DNA of 39,442 nt from Opitutaceae bacterium (lineage in GTDB: Bacteria; Verrucomicrobiota; Verrucomicrobiia; Opitutales; Opitutaceae), in the NCBI GenBank assembly GCA_017994935.1, contig JAGOJU010000031.1, forward strand, positions 1 through 39,442. Direction: 5' to 3'. Each line of letters begins with the position of its first letter. The stretch's first letter is position 1. A model generated the notes under the pieces. That model saw only the letters and a list, made by a program, of their open reading frames with translations. It did no database searches and was not told the DNA's origin. Shown piece after piece: positions 18,669 through 28,315 of the stretch. The translations under genes and the position numbers were made by a program.

Positions 18669-18956
18669 AGATCCAGGCGCATTCTGGAGATCAAGGCAGC
18701 ACTTATGGTGCGCCTTCGTCATGAGACCCTCCTGCCCGGAACCCGCTTCCTTTCGGCCCGCGCCCTGGCTTCGCGTCACGGTGTCAGCTACCAGACCGCA
18801 CACCGTCTCCTGCGGGAATTGCACACCGAGGGCCTTCTGAGGCGTGTGCCGGCCAGCGGGACCTTCATGCCGGGTCCACGCACGCCCTTGCGCGGAGGAC
18901 AGCAAAAAGCGGGCGTATGCGGTGAAATCACCCGCCATAACGCCCGCTCGTCGTAG
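18657..18956 (+). CDS. GntR-type winged-helix protein lacking an effector domain
   Basis: A 99-residue protein; residues about 8-70 match the GntR winged helix: the IKAALMVRLRHETLLPGTRFLS type start, ASRHGVSYQTAHRLLREL as the recognition helix and GLLRRVPASGTFMPG as the wing with the typical SGTF turn. Full GntR regulators carry a C-terminal ligand domain of about 100-280 residues, which is absent here. The last 25 residues are low in structure and are encoded across the glnA terminator, so the gene may be a truncated remnant or a true HTH-only regulator. It is divergent from the SDR gene and convergent with glnA. Confidence 0.68.
   Translation: MSRPRSRRILEIKAALMVRLRHETLLPGTRFLSARALASRHGVSYQTAHRLLRELHTEGLLRRVPASGTFMPGPRTPLRGGQQKAGVCGEITRHNARSS
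18904..18948 (-). terminator. Rho-independent terminator of glnA, inside the GntR-type reading frame
   Basis: On the minus strand AGCGGGCG (18941-18948) pairs with CGCCCGCT (18908-18915) in a perfect eight-base stem, with an inner near-perfect stem (GCGGGTGA/TCACCGC type) in the loop, followed by five T residues (18904-18908, shared with the stem end). It is 50 bases past the glnA stop and would end the glnA mRNA while the same bases encode the tail of the opposing gene. Confidence 0.7.
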
Positions 18957-18975
18957 AATCCGCCCGCGCGGATTC
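18956..18975. terminator. Hairpin between convergent GntR-type gene and glnA
   Basis: A perfect eight-base-pair stem, GAATCCGC (18956-18963) and GCGGATTC (18968-18975) with a four-base loop, starts at the last base of the GntR-type stop codon. No T run follows on either strand, so it may stabilise 3' ends rather than terminate by itself. Confidence 0.4.
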
Positions 18976-18998
18976 CGGAAAATCAGTACAGGTGCAGC

Positions 18999-20033
18999 CT
19001 ACGCGGTGGGAACCGTCTGGATTGTCCTGATGATCCTGCCCGCCACAAGATACGGATCGGCGGCGGAGTTCGGCCGGCGGTCCTCGAGATACCCGCGATA
19101 GCCACTGTTGATGAAACTGTGGGGGATGCGAATCGACGCGCCACGATCGGCCAGGCCGTAGGAGAATTTGTCGATCGACTGGGTTTCATGCAGACCGGTC
19201 AGTCGAAGATGGTTGTCCGGACCATAGACGGCGATGTGCTCGTCGCGATGCTTGTCGAAGGCGGCCATGAGCTTCTCGAAATACGCCTTTCCGCCCACTT
19301 CGCGGAGATGTTTCGTCGAGAAATTGCAGTGCATGCCGGATCCATTCCAATCCAATGCCCGGCCCCATTCCCCCCGCACGGGCTTGCAGCCCCATTCAAT
19401 GTCGACGCCGTATCCCTCGCACAGGCGACTCAGGAGATAGCGGGCAACCCAGACCTGGTCCGCCGCATTCTTTGAACCCTTGCCGAAAATCTGGAATTCC
19501 CACTGTCCCTTCGCGACCTCGGCATTGATTCCTTCGATGTTGATTCCGGCTGCGACGCACAGATCGATGTGTTCCTCGACAATCTTCCGGGCCACGTTGC
19601 CAATGCTGCGGTAACCCACACCGGTGTAATAGGGTCCTTGCGGAGCCGGATAGCCTTCCACCGGGAAACCCAGCGGGCGGCCGTTCTGAAAGAAAAAGTA
19701 CTCCTGCTCAAATCCAAACCAGGTGTCCGGATCATCCGGAATTGTCGCCCGGGAGTTTGAAGGATGCGGTTCACCCTTGGGCATCAGCACCTCCGACATC
19801 ACGAGAAAGGCATTCTTGCGGGTGACATCCGGAAAGAGTGCCACGGGCTTGAGCTGGCAATCCGAGCTTTTCCCCTCCGCCTGCTGGGTCGAGCTTCCGT
19901 CAAATCCCCATACAGGGAGATCCTCCAGCTTGAGGGACGAGACATTGCCGTCGATTATCTTGGTCTTGCTTCGCAAGCCAGCCAACGGGGTGTAGCCGTC
20001 GAGCCAGATGTATTCCAGTTTGATTTTCGCCAT
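18999..20033 (-). CDS. glnA: Glutamine synthetase, type II (eukaryote-like)
   Basis: A 344-residue GSII, far shorter than the 470-residue GSI usual in bacteria. It makes glutamine from glutamate, ammonia and ATP. The N-terminal beta-grasp region (EYIWLDGYTPLAGLRSKTKI), WGFDGSSTQQAEG, the metal-binding WFGFEQEYFFF block, GINAEVAKGQWEFQI and NGSGMHCNFSTKHLR are all typical of GSII. GSI adenylylation sites are absent, so it is not controlled by GlnE. A minus-strand terminator lies 50 bases downstream, and a 44-codon membrane protein gene ends 12 bases upstream and may be co-transcribed. GSII in bacteria is usually taken as ancient transfer or retention. Confidence 0.96.
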   Translation of the reverse strand: MAKIKLEYIWLDGYTPLAGLRSKTKIIDGNVSSLKLEDLPVWGFDGSSTQQAEGKSSDCQLKPVALFPDVTRKNAFLVMSEVLMPKGEPHPSNSRATIPDDPDTWFGFEQEYFFFQNGRPLGFPVEGYPAPQGPYYTGVGYRSIGNVARKIVEEHIDLCVAAGINIEGINAEVAKGQWEFQIFGKGSKNAADQVWVARYLLSRLCEGYGVDIEWGCKPVRGEWGRALDWNGSGMHCNFSTKHLREVGGKAYFEKLMAAFDKHRDEHIAVYGPDNHLRLTGLHETQSIDKFSYGLADRGASIRIPHSFINSGYRGYLEDRRPNSAADPYLVAGRIIRTIQTVPTA

Positions 20034-20045
20034 GATGGGTGGGTT

Positions 20046-20180
20046 TCAGGAAAATGTGAACAGACGTGCTAGTTGAAGCGCAATAAGCACCCCAGACGCC
20101 AGCGCGAACAAGCCAAGCACCTTGCATGCCAATGCTCCACCCGGAACCAATTCGTCGTCGGTTTCAGGAAAAATGCTCAT
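20046..20180 (-). CDS. Possible 44-residue single-span membrane protein upstream of glnA
   Basis: An ATG-initiated frame of 44 codons begins MSIFPETDDELVPGG and then has one hydrophobic stretch of about 22 residues (ACKVLGLFALASGVLIAL) before a short basic tail. It ends 12 bases before the glnA ATG on the same strand. The acidic N-terminus with a single helix would predict an N-out or N-in small membrane protein. There is no Shine-Dalgarno sequence, and codon use is less GC-biased than in neighbours, so it could be chance. Function unknown. Confidence 0.4.
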   Translation of the reverse strand: MSIFPETDDELVPGGALACKVLGLFALASGVLIALQLARLFTFS

Positions 20181-20250
20181 TCTTGATGCCGATCGCCCCA
20201 TTTTCCCCCCTTGCCTCGCAAGATTTCGCTCTAAACTGTCCACTTCGCAG

Positions 20251-20682
20251 ATGCACGAGGTCAAAGATACCCAGCGGGCAATCGTAAGAATCGGCTTTGA
20301 TGGCCGGGTGCACAAGACGTTCCGTGGCCCGCAGGCCAGGGAACGATTTGAAAACGAGGTCCTGGTGCTCAGACACCTCGAAGAACGGGGCTGCCACTTC
20401 GTCCCTCGCCTGCTCGATTCCGACCCGGGAATTCTCAAGATCGTCACCACCAATTGCGGCCGCATCGTGGAGCATCTGGACCCAAAGCGCATGGCAGAGC
20501 TGTTCGGCGAACTCGAGGCCTTCGGCGTCCGCCATGAGGACCAGTTCATGAGAAACGTGACCTATCGGACCTCCGATGGACGATTCTGCATCATCGATTT
20601 CGAATTCGCCACCTTGCTCGACGACCAGGGCAACCCTTTGACGGTCTCGCCCACGCCTCCGGCAGATGCCAACGCTTTGTGA
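20251..20682 (+). CDS. Minimal protein-kinase-like protein
   Basis: A 143-residue protein that retains the key kinase residues in order: Lys22 in VHKTF (ATP-binding Lys), Glu34 or Glu36 in RFENEV (helix C), the catalytic loop HEDQFMRN (His95, Asp97, Asn102) and IDFEFA at 115-120 in place of DFG. It is about half the size of a normal protein kinase and lacks most of the C-lobe, so substrate and activity are uncertain; RIO/Bud32-like small kinases are the closest analogy I can offer. Start ATG at 20251; the frame is open upstream to 20122. It overlaps the PP2C gene by four bases (GTGA), implying coupled translation and a kinase/phosphatase pair. Confidence 0.72.
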   Translation: MHEVKDTQRAIVRIGFDGRVHKTFRGPQARERFENEVLVLRHLEERGCHFVPRLLDSDPGILKIVTTNCGRIVEHLDPKRMAELFGELEAFGVRHEDQFMRNVTYRTSDGRFCIIDFEFATLLDDQGNPLTVSPTPPADANAL

Positions 20683-21566
20683 CGCCCCCCCCCGCCACCG
20701 TGAAACAGGATCCGCTTTTCCGTCCAACCCAGTCCCTGCCGATCGTTCGATGGTCGGGCATCACCGACAGGGGACGCGTGCGCGAAAACAACGAAGACGC
20801 CTTTCTCGCACTCGCGATTGACGCCCACGAGGTTCGTTATCTCGGCAAGACGGGTGAGGCATTCCTTGCCGCCAACGATTTTGTGTTTGCCGTCAGCGAT
20901 GGCATGGGCGGCGCCAAATCCGGCGAGATAGCGAGCAAGCTCGCGGTGGATCGAATCACGCAGTTGCTTCCTCCCATCGTACGTCGATCGCAGACCAGCC
21001 AGCCCGAGGCCAGAATCGAGGTCCTCGGAAAGCTCTTTGCATCCATACACCAGGACCTGACCTTCCTCGGCCGCAGCTACGAGGAGTGCGCCGGAATGGG
21101 AGCAACCCTCAGCCTTTGCTGGATTGCCCATGACCAGGTCTATTTCGCCCATGTTGGCGACAGCCGGATCTATCATTTTCCGGCCCCCGGCGGCAGCCGG
21201 CAGCTCACCGACGATCACAACCACGTGGGCTGGCTTCGCCGCAAAGGCCGGATCAACGAACGTGAGGCCCGTTCCCATCCGATGCGCCATTCCCTTCACC
21301 AGGCCATGGGCGCGGGCATCCGAAACATCGACCCGCAGGTCGGGATTGCTTCCTACGCGATTGGAGACCGTTTTCTGCTTTGCTCGGACGGTGTCATCGA
21401 CGGTCTCTGGGATCGGAATCTGGACGATCTGATCCGGGAGGCGCCTGCCTCCCCCGCAAAATCAACAGCCCAGCGCATTGTTGAGGAGGCGATTGAAAAG
21501 TCTGGCCGCGACAACGCAACGGCTTTGGTCGTCGAGTTTCTCCCAGCCGAGCCACCGGTTTCATGA
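20679..21566 (+). CDS. PP2C-type serine/threonine protein phosphatase
   Basis: A 295-residue metal-dependent phosphatase. PP2C motifs are in order: GRVRENNEDAF (about 31-41), VSDGMGG with the metal-binding Asp (about 71-77), HVGDSRIY, and LLCSDGVIDG with the second metal Asp near 240, ending SGRDNATALVVEF. The region after GDSR (LTDDHNH) is typical. It starts with GTG that overlaps the kinase stop (GTGA) and has nine C bases in codons 3-5; a second GTG five codons later could also be used. Its stop overlaps the next start (ATGA). It most simply reverses phosphorylation by the upstream kinase. Confidence 0.93.
   Translation: MTPPPATVKQDPLFRPTQSLPIVRWSGITDRGRVRENNEDAFLALAIDAHEVRYLGKTGEAFLAANDFVFAVSDGMGGAKSGEIASKLAVDRITQLLPPIVRRSQTSQPEARIEVLGKLFASIHQDLTFLGRSYEECAGMGATLSLCWIAHDQVYFAHVGDSRIYHFPAPGGSRQLTDDHNHVGWLRRKGRINEREARSHPMRHSLHQAMGAGIRNIDPQVGIASYAIGDRFLLCSDGVIDGLWDRNLDDLIREAPASPAKSTAQRIVEEAIEKSGRDNATALVVEFLPAEPPVS
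20685..20693 (+). repeat. Run of nine C bases near the start of the PP2C gene
   Basis: Nine consecutive C bases encode three prolines in codons 3-5 of the phosphatase. Slipped-strand changes here would frameshift translation from the first GTG but not from the GTG at about 20699. The length is at the low end for phase-variable tracts. Confidence 0.7.
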
Positions 21567-21916
21567 CGCGTCTCTTCGTCTATGGAACGCTCAAGCGAGG
21601 GTGCCGTTCCCACAGGTTGCTGGAGAATCAGCTCTGCCTCGGGGAAACAAGAACCGTTCCGGGTTTCCGGCTTTATCATCTGGGAGAATTCCCCGGCATG
21701 GTACGCATGCCTGATTATCCCTCATCGGTGAGCGGGGAGGTCTATCTTGTCGACGACGACTGCCTGAGCGCACTCGACAGCTTCGAGGGTGTTGATGAAG
21801 GGCTCTTTTCGAGGGAATGGGTGCAACTCGAACCTCCGGCGGAGGCGGCCCAGGGATATCTGTACCTGCCGGACACGAAGGGAAGGCAGCCGCTCGAAGG
21901 CGCCTGGATCGAATAG
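21563..21916 (+). CDS. Gamma-glutamylcyclotransferase-like (AIG2/GGCT) protein
   Basis: A 117-residue GGCT-fold protein beginning RLFVYGTLKRGC, the characteristic YGTL motif, with EFPGMV and the acidic GEVYLVDDDCLSALDSFEG region that normally supplies the catalytic Glu (E in DSFEGVDEG). Family members cyclise gamma-glutamyl amines or peptides to 5-oxoproline. It overlaps the PP2C stop by four bases (ATGA), so three genes form a tightly coupled operon; why a cyclotransferase is linked with a kinase and phosphatase is unclear. It is convergent with dnaX. Confidence 0.88.
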   Translation: MTRLFVYGTLKRGCRSHRLLENQLCLGETRTVPGFRLYHLGEFPGMVRMPDYPSSVSGEVYLVDDDCLSALDSFEGVDEGLFSREWVQLEPPAEAAQGYLYLPDTKGRQPLEGAWIE

Positions 21917-21961
21917 GAACGGCGGTGCGATTCGCAGTTCTGCCATCCTGGCACGGCGGGA

Positions 21962-22461
21962 TCACTGCCTCCCCGGGACCGCCTTCGCACAGGCCTCCAG
22001 CACCGATCGCGGCACACGCGTCACCTGCGTGAACCTTGCTCGAAAGAGCGTCTCCAAGGCGTCGCGCACCTCGGCAGGGATTTGAACAACAAGTTCATTC
22101 AACGAGGGAAGCGGCTTCACGGTGCCTGCATCCTCCTCGATTGACGATCCCCCTGAAGAGGACCGCTGCATCTCCTGCTCCGACGCAATGCCCGAACTTT
22201 CGTCCGCGAGAATGACATCGAGCGGTGGCTCATCTCCATCAAGGGAATCTTCCACTGCCGCATCAGCCCCACGCTCCTCAGGCGCACTCTTCGAGGCATC
22301 ATTCTCCCGCAAGTCTCCGTTTGCCGCAGCCGCCGGACCCTTTGGCAGCTCCACGCTAGCTGTTCCGTGCCGGCTGTCCCTGAGTGGCACCGCTGCGGGC
22401 GATCGCGAAGACGCTTCCTCCTCGGAGGAAGTCATCCTCTCAACGAGCCGATCCAGCCGGG

Positions 22462-22471
<10 letters not shown>
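21962..22471 (-). CDS. dnaX: DnaX tau-specific C-terminal extension, read in the -1 frame
   Basis: This frame is open without a stop from the A run of dnaX to the TGA at 21962. After a -1 shift it reads [15 protein letters not shown] and goes on for about 160 residues. The first part is an acidic, low-complexity linker rich in Ser, Glu and Ala; the last 45 residues ([19 protein letters not shown] then [12 protein letters not shown]) look like the folded tail of tau that contacts the polymerase alpha subunit. An ATG at 22435 exists, but with no properly spaced ribosome-binding site. The likeliest role is the C-terminal part of the long clamp-loader subunit. Confidence 0.7.
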
Positions 22472-23616
<1,145 letters not shown>

Positions 23617-23714
23617 AGTGGCTAGTCCACGCACGACAGCGGTGCGCGCAACTGAAAACATTCGGCTGAACCGGGCACACCCGGCGCCGGCGTCCGATGT
23701 GCCCTCACCATGAC

Positions 23715-26234
23715 TCAGGGCACCGGCGCTGCAGGGAGGCTCCAGATGTCGCGCGCATACTCGAGAATGGTGCGATCGCTCGAAAACTTGCCGACGCGAG
23801 CCGTGTTCAGCACGGCCATGCGCGCCCATCTCGCCGTGTCCCGGTAGGCAAGATCAACCCTGGCATGCGCGTCGGAGTACGAGCGGAAGTCCGCGAGCAC
23901 CATGTAGGGATCCCCGCCCTCCAGCAGGCTGTGATGCACGGCGCCAAACGCATTTTGCTCGTCCGGAGTGAAGTAGTTGGATCCCAGCCAGTCCACCACC
24001 GCCCGCAGTTCCTCGTCCTTGTCGTACCAGATTCTGGGATTGTAGCCCTTGGATCGCAGGTCAGCCACCTCCTCAACCGTCATTCCGAAGATGAAAATGT
24101 TGTCATCGCCCACTTCCTCGCGGATCTCGACGTTTGCGCCGTCCAGGGTGCCGATCGTCAGCGCCCCGTTGAGCGCCAGCTTCATGTTTCCGGTTCCCGA
24201 CGCCTCTTTTCCTGCCGTGGAAATCTGCTCCGAAAGGTCCGCTGCCGGAATGATGCGTTCAGCCAGGGAGACCCGGTAGTTCGGAAGAAAAACAACCTTC
24301 AGCTTTCCGCCAATGCGCTCGTCGCTGTTGATGCGTGCCCCCACCACGTTGATCGCACGAATGATGTTCTTCGCCAGGTCATATCCGGGCGCGGCCTTCG
24401 CCCCGAAAATGAAGACACGCGGCGTGACCAAGAGCGAAGGATCACGCAGCAGCCTCCTGTACAGCGCGAGAACATGGAGCAGGTTGAGGTGCTGCCGCTT
24501 GTACTCGTGAAGCCGTTTGATTTGAACGTCAAACAAGGCGTCGGGTGACACCTCAACGCCGCATTCCGATTCGATGATCGCCGCGAGTTCCCTCTTGTTC
24601 TCGCGTTTGACTGCGAGGAAATCGCGCTGGAACTTCGGGTCATCCGCAAATGCCTCGAGTCCCCTGAGCTTGTCCAGATCCCTGACCCAGTCCCTGGACT
24701 TCAGCCTTCCCTCGATGAGCGCCGACAGTCGTGGATTGCAGTCCAGCAGCCAGCGGCGCGGCGTGATGCCATTGGTCTTGTTCTGGAACTTGCCCGGATA
24801 GAGCGCATCGAAGAGCGGAAACAGATCCTTTTTCAGCAGGCGTGTGTGCAGCGCCGCGACGCCATTGACCGCGTGGGAGCCTGCCACGGCAAGGTTGGCC
24901 ATACGAATGTGTTTGGCGCCGCCTTCCTCGATCAGGGAGCAGTCGCGCTTCTTGGCATCGTCGCCCGGCCACTTCTTTTCCACCAGTTCCATGAGGCGCC
25001 CGTTGATCTCATAGATGATCTGGAGATGCCGTGGCAGGACGCGGCCGAAAAGGGGAACCCCCCATTTCTCGAGCGCCTCGGGCAGGAGCGTGTGATTGGT
25101 GTATCCGAACGTGGCTGTCACGATCTCCCAGGCTGCGTCCCATTCAAAGTCATGTTCGTCCAGCAGCAGCCGCATCAGCTCCGCCACCGCGACGGCGGGA
25201 TGGGTGTCATTCAGCTGGATCGCCACCTTCTCTGGAAAGTTTTTCCAGGAATTGCCCGGTGCCCGGACGTGGCGGCGAATGATGTCCCGCAGCGAGCAGG
25301 CGACAAAGAAGTACTGCTGCACCAGGCGCAGTTCCTTGCCGTTCTCGGTCTTGTCGTTCGGATAGAGAACCTTTGAAACCGTTTCGCCCACCGCCTTTTC
25401 CCTGACCGCATCGACATATCCCCCCGAATTGAAGGCGGCCAGATCGAACTCCTCGGTCGATTTCGATGCCCAAAGCCGCAGGAAATTAACGGTTTTGGTT
25501 CCATAGCCCGCGATCGGGATGTCATAGGGCACGCCCAGGATGGTACGTGTCTTGACCCATCGGGGCCGGTAGTCGCCCCGGTCGTTGAACACATTCTCCA
25601 CTTCGCCGTATACCTGAACCTCGGTCGTGTACTCCGGCCGGATGACCTCCCATGGTGTGCCGAACATCATCCAGCCGTCCGGATGTTCAACCTGATGGCC
25701 GTTGACGAACTCCTGTTTGAAAAGCCCGAACTCGTAGTGAATGCCGTACCCGATCGCAGGAAGATCAAGCGTGGCCAGGGAATCCAGAAAGCATGCGGCA
25801 AGTCGCCCGAGGCCACCATTTCCAAGCCCCATGTCGACCTCCGCTTCACGAACCGATTCGAAATCCACACCGAGTTCCTGCAACGCGGTCCTCGCCGCCT
25901 CCATCAGGCCGGTGTTGTGCAGGTTGTTCTCGAGGAGCCGTCCCATCAGGTACTCGAGCGAAAGATAATAGAGCCTCCTCACATTCTGCTCGTTGTGCAC
26001 CCGCTGGGTCGAGATCAGCCGGGCAAGAATGGTCTCCCGAGTCGCCATGGCTGTTGCGATCCACCAGTCGCGAGGCACGGCGGTCACCCGGTCGCGGGCG
26101 AGCGTCGCCGTCAGATTCCGCAGTATCGACTGCTTGAAATGCACACTCGTACTTTCCGCGATGCTCGGCAGAGCCGGAGTGCCCTTGGAGGATTTGACAG
26201 AGGAAGCGGCGGGTTTTCGAGTGGCAGCGGACAT
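23715..26234 (-). CDS. glgP: Glycogen/starch/alpha-glucan phosphorylase
   Basis: An 839-residue GT35 enzyme that releases glucose 1-phosphate from glycogen using pyridoxal phosphate. Typical blocks are [36 protein letters not shown] near 120, [17 protein letters not shown], and the cofactor-binding [19 protein letters not shown] with the PLP Lys near 690. Length is normal (about 800-850). I choose ATG at 26234 (MSAATRKPA); the longer frame to 26315 adds non-conserved residues. A 35-residue Ala/Ser/Lys-rich N-terminal extension precedes the catalytic domain. mutL lies upstream with a 116-base gap. Confidence 0.97.
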   Translation of the reverse strand: MSAATRKPAASSVKSSKGTPALPSIAESTSVHFKQSILRNLTATLARDRVTAVPRDWWIATAMATRETILARLISTQRVHNEQNVRRLYYLSLEYLMGRLLENNLHNTGLMEAARTALQELGVDFESVREAEVDMGLGNGGLGRLAACFLDSLATLDLPAIGYGIHYEFGLFKQEFVNGHQVEHPDGWMMFGTPWEVIRPEYTTEVQVYGEVENVFNDRGDYRPRWVKTRTILGVPYDIPIAGYGTKTVNFLRLWASKSTEEFDLAAFNSGGYVDAVREKAVGETVSKVLYPNDKTENGKELRLVQQYFFVACSLRDIIRRHVRAPGNSWKNFPEKVAIQLNDTHPAVAVAELMRLLLDEHDFEWDAAWEIVTATFGYTNHTLLPEALEKWGVPLFGRVLPRHLQIIYEINGRLMELVEKKWPGDDAKKRDCSLIEEGGAKHIRMANLAVAGSHAVNGVAALHTRLLKKDLFPLFDALYPGKFQNKTNGITPRRWLLDCNPRLSALIEGRLKSRDWVRDLDKLRGLEAFADDPKFQRDFLAVKRENKRELAAIIESECGVEVSPDALFDVQIKRLHEYKRQHLNLLHVLALYRRLLRDPSLLVTPRVFIFGAKAAPGYDLAKNIIRAINVVGARINSDERIGGKLKVVFLPNYRVSLAERIIPAADLSEQISTAGKEASGTGNMKLALNGALTIGTLDGANVEIREEVGDDNIFIFGMTVEEVADLRSKGYNPRIWYDKDEELRAVVDWLGSNYFTPDEQNAFGAVHHSLLEGGDPYMVLADFRSYSDAHARVDLAYRDTARWARMAVLNTARVGKFSSDRTILEYARDIWSLPAAPVP

Positions 26235-26350
26235 GGTGAAAAGGTGCGAGATGTGACTTGAACAGGCGACTCTCAGACTGATTGAGCCGGAAGGCAGTGC
26301 AAGCCGCGTCCGCACATGCCACTCAGCGAACTACTGCACTCCATCAGCGT

Positions 26351-28189
26351 CTACCTTTGAAAGCGCCGCGCAAGCTCACCGTGATTGAGCTCGATGTAGG
26401 TTGGTTTGCCTGCAGGGCTGGTCAACGGCGCCCGCGTGGCAAAAAGTTGCCCGAGCAGGGAGCCGATCTCATTTTCCGTTTGCACCTGCGGCAGTCGTAT
26501 CGCCTTCAAAACTGCCAGCCTCGCAAGCTCCTCCCGGGCAAGGTCGGCATCCTTTTCGTGGAAACGCCCCTCACGCAGCAGACCGATGAGATCCCGGAGA
26601 AACCCCTCTGCATCGCCGGGCTCCATCCATCCCGGCAGGCCCTCTATCCGGAAAAAGTTTCTTCCAAACTCGACGATTTCGAAGCCGTGCCGGTTCAGAA
26701 ACTCCAGGCTGTCGACCAGTAGCGCCGAGGAGACCGCGTCCAGTTCGACGGGCACGGCCAGGAGCAGACGCTGACTGGGCACCTGACCGGCGCGGAATTG
26801 CGCCTGCAGGCGTTCGAACCAGATCCGCTCGTGGGAAGCCCGCCGATCGAGCAGCACGAGGCCGGCCGCAGTCTCGAACAAGGCATAGGACCCATGCGCC
26901 AAGCCCACGTACCGCCATGCGGGCAACGCCGGAATGTGGCCAGCCGCGTCAGCCGAACCGGGAACAGCCTCGCGCACGGGTGGTGCCGGAGGTTGCCTGG
27001 TACCCGGTACCACGGCAGGCGACGGGGTGGCGCTCGCAAGGGCGCCGGTAACGGCTGTGATCGGTGCACGGTGGAGAACGGTTTCGCCTCCCTTGAGCCC
27101 TCCGGGGCCCGCAGCCGGGGCTTCGGGAGGAAGATGGGAATGACCAATCGGCGTCGAAAGGGGCACACCCGCCGTCGACACCGGTGCGGAGGACTGCCCC
27201 CCCAGTTCCCGCAGCCGCTGCAGGACGCTCCTGATGACAAATCCACGCACCGCAGCCTCCCCCCGAAACCGGATTTCGCGCTTCGCGGGATGCACGTTTA
27301 CATCGACGGAGGCCGGATCGACATCGAGAAAAACGAAGGCCAGCGGATAACGGCCCTTCTGGAGCGACTCCTGATAGCTCTCGATCAATGCATAGTTCAG
27401 CGTCCTGCTGTCGACCGGCCTCTGATTGACGAAGGTTATCATCTCGTGGCGTGTCGCCCGGCCGATGCCGGGCCTGCCGATCAATCCCTGCAATCGGATT
27501 CCGCCTTCCCGTGCGTCGATGGGTACCAGGGACTCGGCAATCTGTTTTCCAAAGATCTCGGCGACTCTTTCAGACAACTGCGTGCATTCAGGCGAGCGGA
27601 AAATGATGCGTCCATCCTCGACGAGGACGAATGCGACATCCGGGCGCGCCAACGCATACAGTCGCACGCACTGGACGATGTGGGCCGCCTCCGTCTGGTC
27701 GCTCTTGAGGAATTTCCTCCTCGCAGGAACCGAATTGAAAAGCTGGGCCACTTCGATCCGGGTGCCGACAGGCCGGCCGCAGTCGCGCACGTGGACAAAC
27801 CTGCCGCCATTGACGAGCACCTCGGTGCCGGTGTCATCGCCCTTCGCACGGGTCTGGAGGCTGAAACGGGAGACGCTTGCGATGGAGGGCAGCGCCTCGC
27901 CGCGAAACCCGTAGCTGGCCAGGTGATCGAGATCGTTTGCCTCCTTGATCTTGCTCGTCGCGTGACGCTCCAGCGCGAGCATGGCGTCATCGCGATCCAT
28001 GCCACTGCCATTGTCCTCCACGCTCATCAGTGCGCGCCCACCCGTCCGGAACTCCACCTCCACCCGGCTGGCCCCCGCGTCGAGTGCATTTTCAACCAGT
28101 TCCTTCACCACCGCGGCCGGCCGCTCGATCACCTCGCCGGCGGCGATCTGGTTGGCAACTCGATCAGGAAGGATGCGGACTTTGGCCAT
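26351..28189 (-). CDS. mutL: DNA mismatch repair protein MutL
   Basis: A 612-residue GHKL ATPase that links MutS to downstream repair. The N-terminal domain has IAAGEVIERPAAVVKELVENALDAGA, VEDNGSGMD, TSKI and GFRGEALPSIASV; a Pro/Ala-rich linker covers about 335-420. The C-terminal domain has DRRASHE at 448-454 where endonuclease-type MutL has DQHAxxE, LAVLKAIR where it has a conserved Cys, and SPAGKP at 591-596 where it has CPHGRP. These metal ligands are thus mostly gone, suggesting a MutL without its own nicking activity. It is upstream of glgP and downstream of argH, all on the minus strand. Confidence 0.96.
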   Translation of the reverse strand: MAKVRILPDRVANQIAAGEVIERPAAVVKELVENALDAGASRVEVEFRTGGRALMSVEDNGSGMDRDDAMLALERHATSKIKEANDLDHLASYGFRGEALPSIASVSRFSLQTRAKGDDTGTEVLVNGGRFVHVRDCGRPVGTRIEVAQLFNSVPARRKFLKSDQTEAAHIVQCVRLYALARPDVAFVLVEDGRIIFRSPECTQLSERVAEIFGKQIAESLVPIDAREGGIRLQGLIGRPGIGRATRHEMITFVNQRPVDSRTLNYALIESYQESLQKGRYPLAFVFLDVDPASVDVNVHPAKREIRFRGEAAVRGFVIRSVLQRLRELGGQSSAPVSTAGVPLSTPIGHSHLPPEAPAAGPGGLKGGETVLHRAPITAVTGALASATPSPAVVPGTRQPPAPPVREAVPGSADAAGHIPALPAWRYVGLAHGSYALFETAAGLVLLDRRASHERIWFERLQAQFRAGQVPSQRLLLAVPVELDAVSSALLVDSLEFLNRHGFEIVEFGRNFFRIEGLPGWMEPGDAEGFLRDLIGLLREGRFHEKDADLAREELARLAVLKAIRLPQVQTENEIGSLLGQLFATRAPLTSPAGKPTYIELNHGELARRFQR

Positions 28190-28315
28190 CTTGAAGACTC
28201 GATAGAATCAAGCAGGAAGGCCCGGGTTAAAAGCGAAATTTGCCCTTGGAGAAATCCGCCCCCGCGCCGGGATTCGCCGCACCCGACTCGTGAGAATGAG
28301 TGTCGGCATTTCGCG

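Noticed and set aside
20211..20237. Promoter TTGCCT / TAAACT before the kinase gene
   Set aside because: Spacing is only 15 bases and matches are partial; too weak to list as a feature.
21962..22435. An independent 157-codon gene starting at ATG 22435
   Set aside because: The ATG has GAGAGG directly against it rather than at normal spacing, and the frame stays open upstream right up to the dnaX A run, so a recoded dnaX extension explains it better.
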